From Candidatus Margulisiibacteriota bacterium (GTDB lineage: Bacteria; Margulisbacteria; WOR-1; JAHJIW01), in assembly GCA_018823125.1 (NCBI GenBank), contig JAHJIW010000012.1:1-64000 (forward strand): DNA of 64,000 bases. Direction: 5' to 3'. The position numbers were made by a program, and so were the translations under genes. Below are positions 59,940 to 64,000 of the stretch, one piece after another. Each line of letters starts with the position of its first letter. Positions within the stretch are counted from its first letter, which is position 1. The notes under the pieces are model-generated. The model saw only the letters and a program-made list of their open reading frames with translations. It was not told where the DNA came from and did no database searches.

Positions 59940-60452
59940 ATGGGAGCACCATTAATTGCTACGGTTGGAAAAAGAACCTACACTTTGAATCACGATATTA
60001 TCAAAGAAAAAATAGAACTTTCGGTGGAAGAAGGCAATAATGAAGAAGTGTATATTATCAAACCCCAGTCTGATATGTATTATGCTCATGTAACTAGTCC
60101 CCAAGAAACCACGCTGGAAGAACAAGATGCTCAAGAAGAAGGATCCGACCTTCCTAATGACTTTTCCTGGGTTGAATATCAAGCTTGGCAAAACCTTTAT
60201 TCACTTTTGCAAGCTAATGCCGAAGACGTGAAGTTTGTTGCCGGCAATAGAGAACGACTGCAAATTTTATACACTAACTTTGTTCGTATGGCCTTAAATA
60301 ATCCGCGTGAGGCAGTGCCTTTTGATCAAGAGCCAATACGTTTTTGTAGTGAACGAGGGGCAATGCAAACAAAGATTTTTGGTTCATACCCAGAAACTCG
60401 TCAGGAATGTATAGATGCAATTCTGGCAGAGAATCCGCTGATTGAAGAATAA
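59940..60452 (+). CDS. Unknown 170-residue acidic protein of the sigma-28-like regulon
   Basis: No family recognised. The 170 residues are soluble and acidic, with a beta-rich first 65 residues (GAPLIATVGKRTYTLNHDIIKEKIELSV), an acidic linker (ETTLEEQDAQEEGSDL) and a helical last half (WVEYQAWQNLYSLLQANAEDVKF). The gene stands alone between the repeat element and dxr. A strong ribosome site (AAGGGGG) and promoter site F support it. Confidence 0.72.
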   Translation: MGAPLIATVGKRTYTLNHDIIKEKIELSVEEGNNEEVYIIKPQSDMYYAHVTSPQETTLEEQDAQEEGSDLPNDFSWVEYQAWQNLYSLLQANAEDVKFVAGNRERLQILYTNFVRMALNNPREAVPFDQEPIRFCSERGAMQTKIFGSYPETRQECIDAILAENPLIEE

Positions 60453-60453
60453 A

Positions 60454-61587
60454 CTAATTAGCTTCCCTTGCCCACTTATCCGCAGCGAGGATATCTTCGA
60501 TAGTTGGATTAGCTTTACTCTGATGTTTATCTAGCGCAGCCTTGACTTGTTCCGCAATTTGCATAAATCCAATTTTCTTACCCAAAAACTGTTTAACCGC
60601 TACTTCATTAGCCGCATTTAGTACGGCACCGGCAGTTCCACCTTTTTTAGCCGCTTCGTAAGCTAGTTTTAAGCACTGAAACTTATTTAAATCCGGTTTT
60701 GCGAAGTTAAGCGTTGATAGTTTAGTAAAATCAATTCGTTTAAAAAAGTTTTGTGCACGTTTTCCGTCTAATAATGCATATTGAATTGGAAGCCGCATGT
60801 CAGCCGGTCCTAATTGAGCCATAACCGATCCGTCAACAAATTCAACCATCGAGTGAATAACGCTTTGCGGATGGATGATCACTTCAATATTTTTATAATC
60901 AATCCCAAACAAATAATGGGCTTCGATAACTTCTAAACCTTTGTTCATTAAGGTGGCGGAATCAATAGTGATTTTGGGGCCCATTTTCCAGGTGGGATGA
61001 GCCAGCGCTTCTTTAGGCGTCATAGCGGCTAATTTTTCAACCGGCGTATTTAAAAATGGACCGCCGGAAGCGGTTAAGATAATTTTTTTAACTTTCTTTT
61101 TATCTTCGCCGGCTAAACATTGATAAATGGCACTATGTTCCGAATCGATCGGCATAACTTTAATGCCGGCTTTTTTAATCTCTTCCATCATGAGGTCGCC
61201 GCCAGCGACTAAAATTTCTTTAGTGGCCAGGGCTAAATCTTTTTTGGCTTTGATGGCTTCCAGGGTGGGGGTGAGCGAAAGTGAGCCAGGGATGGCAACC
61301 ACTACCGTGTTTACGGCTGGATCAGTAGCTGCTGCAAGTAAACCTTCGGAATTAGTAAGTATTTTTGTGTTAGTTTTGCCAAGTGCAGCTTCAACTTTGG
61401 ATTTGGTAGCATCATCCGCAACCGAAACGATTTTTGGAGAGAATTTTTTGATCTGTTCGACAATTAAATCAACTTCGTCTTTAGCGGCTAAGGCAACTAC
61501 ATTAAAACTGGAGGGGTAGGCTAATACAACTTCTAAGGTTTGTTTGCCGATGGAGCCGGTGGACCCTAAAACTGCTAACTTTTTCAT
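60454..61587 (-). CDS. dxr: 1-deoxy-D-xylulose-5-phosphate reductoisomerase
   Basis: Second step of the MEP isoprenoid pathway, making 2-C-methyl-D-erythritol 4-phosphate. The 377 residues show the NADPH-binding AVLGSTGSIGKQTL, ALATKEILVAGG, the substrate site PIDSEHSAIYQCL near 145 and HPTWKMGPKITIDSATLMNKGLEVIEAHYLF near 200. It matches a leaderless layout: TATTAT (61599-61594) six bases before ATG. Confidence 0.95.
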   Translation of the reverse strand: MKKLAVLGSTGSIGKQTLEVVLAYPSSFNVVALAAKDEVDLIVEQIKKFSPKIVSVADDATKSKVEAALGKTNTKILTNSEGLLAAATDPAVNTVVVAIPGSLSLTPTLEAIKAKKDLALATKEILVAGGDLMMEEIKKAGIKVMPIDSEHSAIYQCLAGEDKKKVKKIILTASGGPFLNTPVEKLAAMTPKEALAHPTWKMGPKITIDSATLMNKGLEVIEAHYLFGIDYKNIEVIIHPQSVIHSMVEFVDGSVMAQLGPADMRLPIQYALLDGKRAQNFFKRIDFTKLSTLNFAKPDLNKFQCLKLAYEAAKKGGTAGAVLNAANEVAVKQFLGKKIGFMQIAEQVKAALDKHQSKANPTIEDILAADKWAREAN

Positions 61588-61593
61588 GGCGTA

Positions 61594-61599
61594 ATAATA
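61594..61599 (-). promoter_or_regulatory. -10 box, leaderless dxr
   Basis: Minus-strand TATTAT, six bases (TACGCC), ATG; no ribosome-binding sequence. Confidence 0.5.
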
Positions 61600-61642
61600 T
61601 CACAGAAGATAAATTTGTCAAAAAGTGAGATTTTGGCGAAAA

Positions 61643-62116
61643 TTAAGTAAAGAAATTAATAATCCCCAAACTAGCCAGCGTCATCAAGGTAGTAGCAATA
61701 ATCGTTCCTAAAATCGCACAGATAAAAGTAGGCAGCCACCTTAGGCCAAAGAGATAAGCCGCGATACACCCAGTCCACACCCCGGTTCCTGGAAAGGGGA
61801 TCCCGATAAACAAAATTAACCCGATCAGTTCAAATTCCTGGATAATTTTACTTTTGGCACGGGTGCGGGCAAACAGCCAGGTGAAAAATTTATCCCACCA
61901 GGGGATTTTTCGAAGTTTTATAGTCAGTGTATTTAAAAACCAGAGAATGGGAATAACTGGAATTACACTTCCAACTACATTCAGGCTGAAGTTTAACTGC
62001 CAGGGGAGGCCGAGGTAAAAGCCAAAAGGTACGGCGCCGCGAACTTCAATTACCGGGGTGGCGGCCATAATGAAAACCGCAAGCTCCTTAGGAAGGCTTT
62101 GAAAAAATTCCAGCAT
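61643..62116 (-). CDS. COG2426-type small integral membrane protein
   Basis: The 157 residues are mostly membrane helices, with the family hallmarks PVIEVRGAVPFGFYLGLPW near 20-38, FELIGLILFIGIPFPGTGVWTGCIAAYLFGL near 95-125. The family has been called small multidrug export protein, but no transport function has been established to my knowledge. It begins directly at the end of ilvC (shared base), suggesting cotranscription. Confidence 0.8.
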   Translation of the reverse strand: MLEFFQSLPKELAVFIMAATPVIEVRGAVPFGFYLGLPWQLNFSLNVVGSVIPVIPILWFLNTLTIKLRKIPWWDKFFTWLFARTRAKSKIIQEFELIGLILFIGIPFPGTGVWTGCIAAYLFGLRWLPTFICAILGTIIATTLMTLASLGIINFFT

Positions 62117-63186
62117 TATTTCTTTTTAGACTTTTTCTTGCTGACAGTGGCTTTTGTTTCAGCCTTTTTAGGGGCAGGTTTTACTTCCGCTTTTTTAGCT
62201 TTAAGCCAGCTCATCATAGAACGCAGCTCAGTGCCAACTTGTTCGATTAAATGTTTGCGGTCTTTACTCATTAGTTTATTAAATACTGGTCGGCCGGCCT
62301 GATTTTCTAAAATCCATTCTTTGGCAAAAGAACCATTTTGCACCCGATTTAATACATAGCGCATTTTTTGTTTAACATTTTCATCGATTAACATTGGGCC
62401 TACGGTTAAGTCGCCGTATTTTGCGGTGTTTGAAATGGCACAGCGCATTCCGTATATGCCTTGTTGATACATTAAATCAACGATAAGTTTTAACTCATGT
62501 AAGCACTCAAAATAAGCCATTTCAGGCTGATAGCCGGCTTCTACTAAAACTTCAAATCCCGCTTTTACTAAAGATGTACATCCGCCGCATAATACCGCTT
62601 GTTCACCAAAAAGATCAGTTTCAGTTTCTTCTTTGAAAGTGGTTTCAAATACTCCGGCACGAGTTCCGCCAATGCCTTTAGCATGGGCCAAGGCGATTTT
62701 TTTAGCTCGGCCAGTGGCGTCTTGATAAATTGCGATCAGAGAAGGAACCCCCGCGCCATTTAGATAAGTTTCTCTGACCATTGGTCCGGGTCCTTTAGGA
62801 GCCACCATGATAACGTCCACGTCTTTGGGAGGGAGGATTTGGTTATAATGAATATTAAAACCATGAGAAAATACTAAACATTTCCCTTTGGTTAAGTACT
62901 TTTCAATAGATGATTTGTAGACCTTGGCTTGAAGTTCATCCGGAACTAACATTTGAATAATATCGCCTTTTTTAGCGGCTTCTTCCGCTGACATGACTTT
63001 CATGCCGGCTTCTTTGGCGCGGTCCCAGTTTGGTGTTCCTTCTACTTCAGCTACGATAACGTTGGCGCCGCTGTCTTGTAGATTTTGTGATTGAGCACTG
63101 CCTTGCGATCCAAAACCAATAATTGCTATGGTTTTTCCTTTCAAAACTCCAAAATCTGCGTCTTTATCGTAATATACTTTTGCCAT
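62116..63186 (-). CDS. ilvC: Ketol-acid reductoisomerase
   Basis: Second step of Val/Leu/Ile synthesis. The 356 residues show the class I pattern: [21 protein letters not shown] near 18-38, [11 protein letters not shown] near 130, E-rich metal-binding segments [16 protein letters not shown] near 188 and [16 protein letters not shown] near 230. The last 30 residues are a Lys/Ala-rich tail not part of the fold. GGAGGG precedes the ATG, and TATAAT at 63223-63218 is the probable -10. Confidence 0.95.
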   Translation of the reverse strand: MAKVYYDKDADFGVLKGKTIAIIGFGSQGSAQSQNLQDSGANVIVAEVEGTPNWDRAKEAGMKVMSAEEAAKKGDIIQMLVPDELQAKVYKSSIEKYLTKGKCLVFSHGFNIHYNQILPPKDVDVIMVAPKGPGPMVRETYLNGAGVPSLIAIYQDATGRAKKIALAHAKGIGGTRAGVFETTFKEETETDLFGEQAVLCGGCTSLVKAGFEVLVEAGYQPEMAYFECLHELKLIVDLMYQQGIYGMRCAISNTAKYGDLTVGPMLIDENVKQKMRYVLNRVQNGSFAKEWILENQAGRPVFNKLMSKDRKHLIEQVGTELRSMMSWLKAKKAEVKPAPKKAETKATVSKKKSKKK

Positions 63187-63211
63187 GATAATCCCTCCAT
63201 AATTTGAATGA

Positions 63212-63349
63212 GTGGGTATTATATCACAAATTGACTTGGGTGTTGAAGAGGTGAATTACAATTTAACTGATGAAAGCAAAAAAATTGATTATAAAGTGCA
63301 ATTTTTACCGGCTTATGACGATAAAGAAATGCAAGTGTGCGGTATATAG
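63212..63349 (+). CDS. Possible 45-residue peptide upstream of the EF-hand gene
   Basis: A GTG-started frame ([28 protein letters not shown] in parts) that ends in TAG overlapping the ribosome-site region of the next gene. It resembles the C-terminal end of a larger beta-rich protein rather than a full protein and has no clear ribosome site; it overlaps the ilvC promoter on the other strand. Low support. Confidence 0.3.
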   Translation: MGIISQIDLGVEEVNYNLTDESKKIDYKVQFLPAYDDKEMQVCGI

Positions 63350-63352
63350 GAG

Positions 63353-64000
63353 ATGGTTAATTTGACCAGGATCGGGGAACCCTTATTTAATTATTATAAA
63401 CTGCAGAATTTTGGTTTTGATTTGAATCAGAATCAAAGCATTGAACCTAATGAGAGGATTGATCTTAATGAAGACCAGACCATTTCTCTGGATGAATATC
63501 ATAATTTCGTTGAGAGAAATTCAAATCAGCTTAGCCGACAGATAATGAATGATGTTTTGAGCGAAATTTACGATGCGATTCGCTTTTTGGATAATCTTCA
63601 ATCCCACTATTATGATTTTAGCTCTCTGGATATTTACAATTATTCACTGGAAACGGTTTTATCTCAAAATGTTCTGGCGAGCGCCAGGTATGAAATTGAA
63701 CGCAGCCATTCCCGCATGGGGCGTGATTCGGAGGAAAATGTTCAAAAAATAAAACAGTATTATGTGAACATGAAAGAAAGACTTAATTCTTTGTATGCTT
63801 TGACGCCTACGGAGGAAGAGCTGGATAGGGTCGTATCGGTTATTGAAAATAATTATGCCCACGGCGCGGGGTTTTTAGCCCCGCAGGCGCCGACGATTCA
63901 ACTTGCGTTTGGCATGCCGGCCGAAAATGATTTGCGCGTACTTGAAAATTTCATCTCTAAATATCCGAACCACGAGTTTGCCTATGTAATTCAGGTAATT
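63353..64000 (+). CDS. Unknown protein with paired EF-hand-like calcium loops, cut by the window end
   Basis: Open to the window edge; 216 codons visible. Residues 23-34 and 37-48 form two loops with EF-hand spacing, DLNQNQSIEPNE and DLNEDQTISLDE (canonical D-x-N-x-D-x-T-I-S-x-x-E). The rest is helical with no motif I recognise. AGGAG touches the ATG at 63353 too closely, so TTG at 63362, nine bases after AGGAG, is an alternative start. No signal peptide is obvious in the visible part. Confidence 0.55.
   Translation, partial: MVNLTRIGEPLFNYYKLQNFGFDLNQNQSIEPNERIDLNEDQTISLDEYHNFVERNSNQLSRQIMNDVLSEIYDAIRFLDNLQSHYYDFSSLDIYNYSLETVLSQNVLASARYEIERSHSRMGRDSEENVQKIKQYYVNMKERLNSLYALTPTEEELDRVVSVIENNYAHGAGFLAPQAPTIQLAFGMPAENDLRVLENFISKYPNHEFAYVIQVI

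Noticed and set aside
61626-61651. Another GTGAGATTTT copy resembling the sigma-28-like -35
   Set aside because: The position 14 bases on is AAAGAA, not GATAWA, and no plus-strand gene follows; it lies between minus-strand genes.

Overview
The window reads as a chromosomal piece of a low-to-moderate G+C, didermic-looking or deep-branching bacterium, densely packed, with many convergent genes that meet without spacers. The mixture (ClpC with a zinc-finger head, archaeal-type phosphoglycerate mutase, a homocitrate/Re-citrate synthase-like enzyme, an HgdB/HgdC pair, minor pseudopilins, the DUF2344/radical SAM pair) suits an uncultivated candidate-phylum lineage such as Margulisbacteria/Saganbacteria (WOR-1). 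That placement is an inference and is not proven by the sequence.

Layout. 1-3297: a recombinase cassette (HTH regulator, HEPN-like protein, large serine recombinase) bracketed by a 91-bp inverted repeat that contains the ribosome site and first ten codons of miaB. 3258-9932: miaB, prs, homoserine dehydrogenase, secD-secF, uppP. 10022-11065: an unknown protein. 11104-18954: ftsK, then on the minus strand DUF2344, radical SAM, PgeF-like and leuS. 19093-24696: two giant tandem paralogues of unknown function. 24701-27529: clpC. 27661-30663: another giant unknown protein. 30750-32243: lemA-htpX. 32246-34308 (minus): a plant-like branched-chain aminotransferase with an extra N-terminal domain and an unknown partner. 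34488-49326: trpBA, HD, HgdB-like, pyrF, HgdC-like, rpsA, citrate/homocitrate synthase-like, purE, cvpA, mpg, apgM, tyrA, aroA, mutL. 49477-54760: topA, a 33-residue membrane peptide, panC, four minor pseudopilins and an SMR-type transporter. 54761-59182: bifunctional nuclease, rplT, rpmI, infC, a structured element, an unknown gene and thrS. 59183-64000: repeat elements, a HicB-like gene, an unknown gene, dxr, a membrane protein, ilvC and a truncated EF-hand protein.

The most interesting signal is regulatory. Six transcription units scattered through the window start with one near-identical motif, GTGAAATTTT, then 14 (once 15) bases, then GATAWA. Read as GAAATTTT-N11-ACCGATAA it resembles the promoter of sigma-28 (FliA/SigD/WhiG) factors. 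Every gene behind it is either an unrecognised, apparently cytoplasmic protein (170 to 1000 residues) or the odd aminotransferase; no housekeeping gene here carries it. This looks like one dispersed regulon of lineage-specific proteins.

Other points: infC has no ATG/GTG/TTG start and apparently begins at AUA; many genes have a TATAAT box 5-9 bases before the start codon, implying leaderless mRNAs; leuS carries two in-frame heptanucleotide arrays; and the thrS-infC gap holds a branched, strongly folded element. I saw no tRNA, rRNA or CRISPR array.
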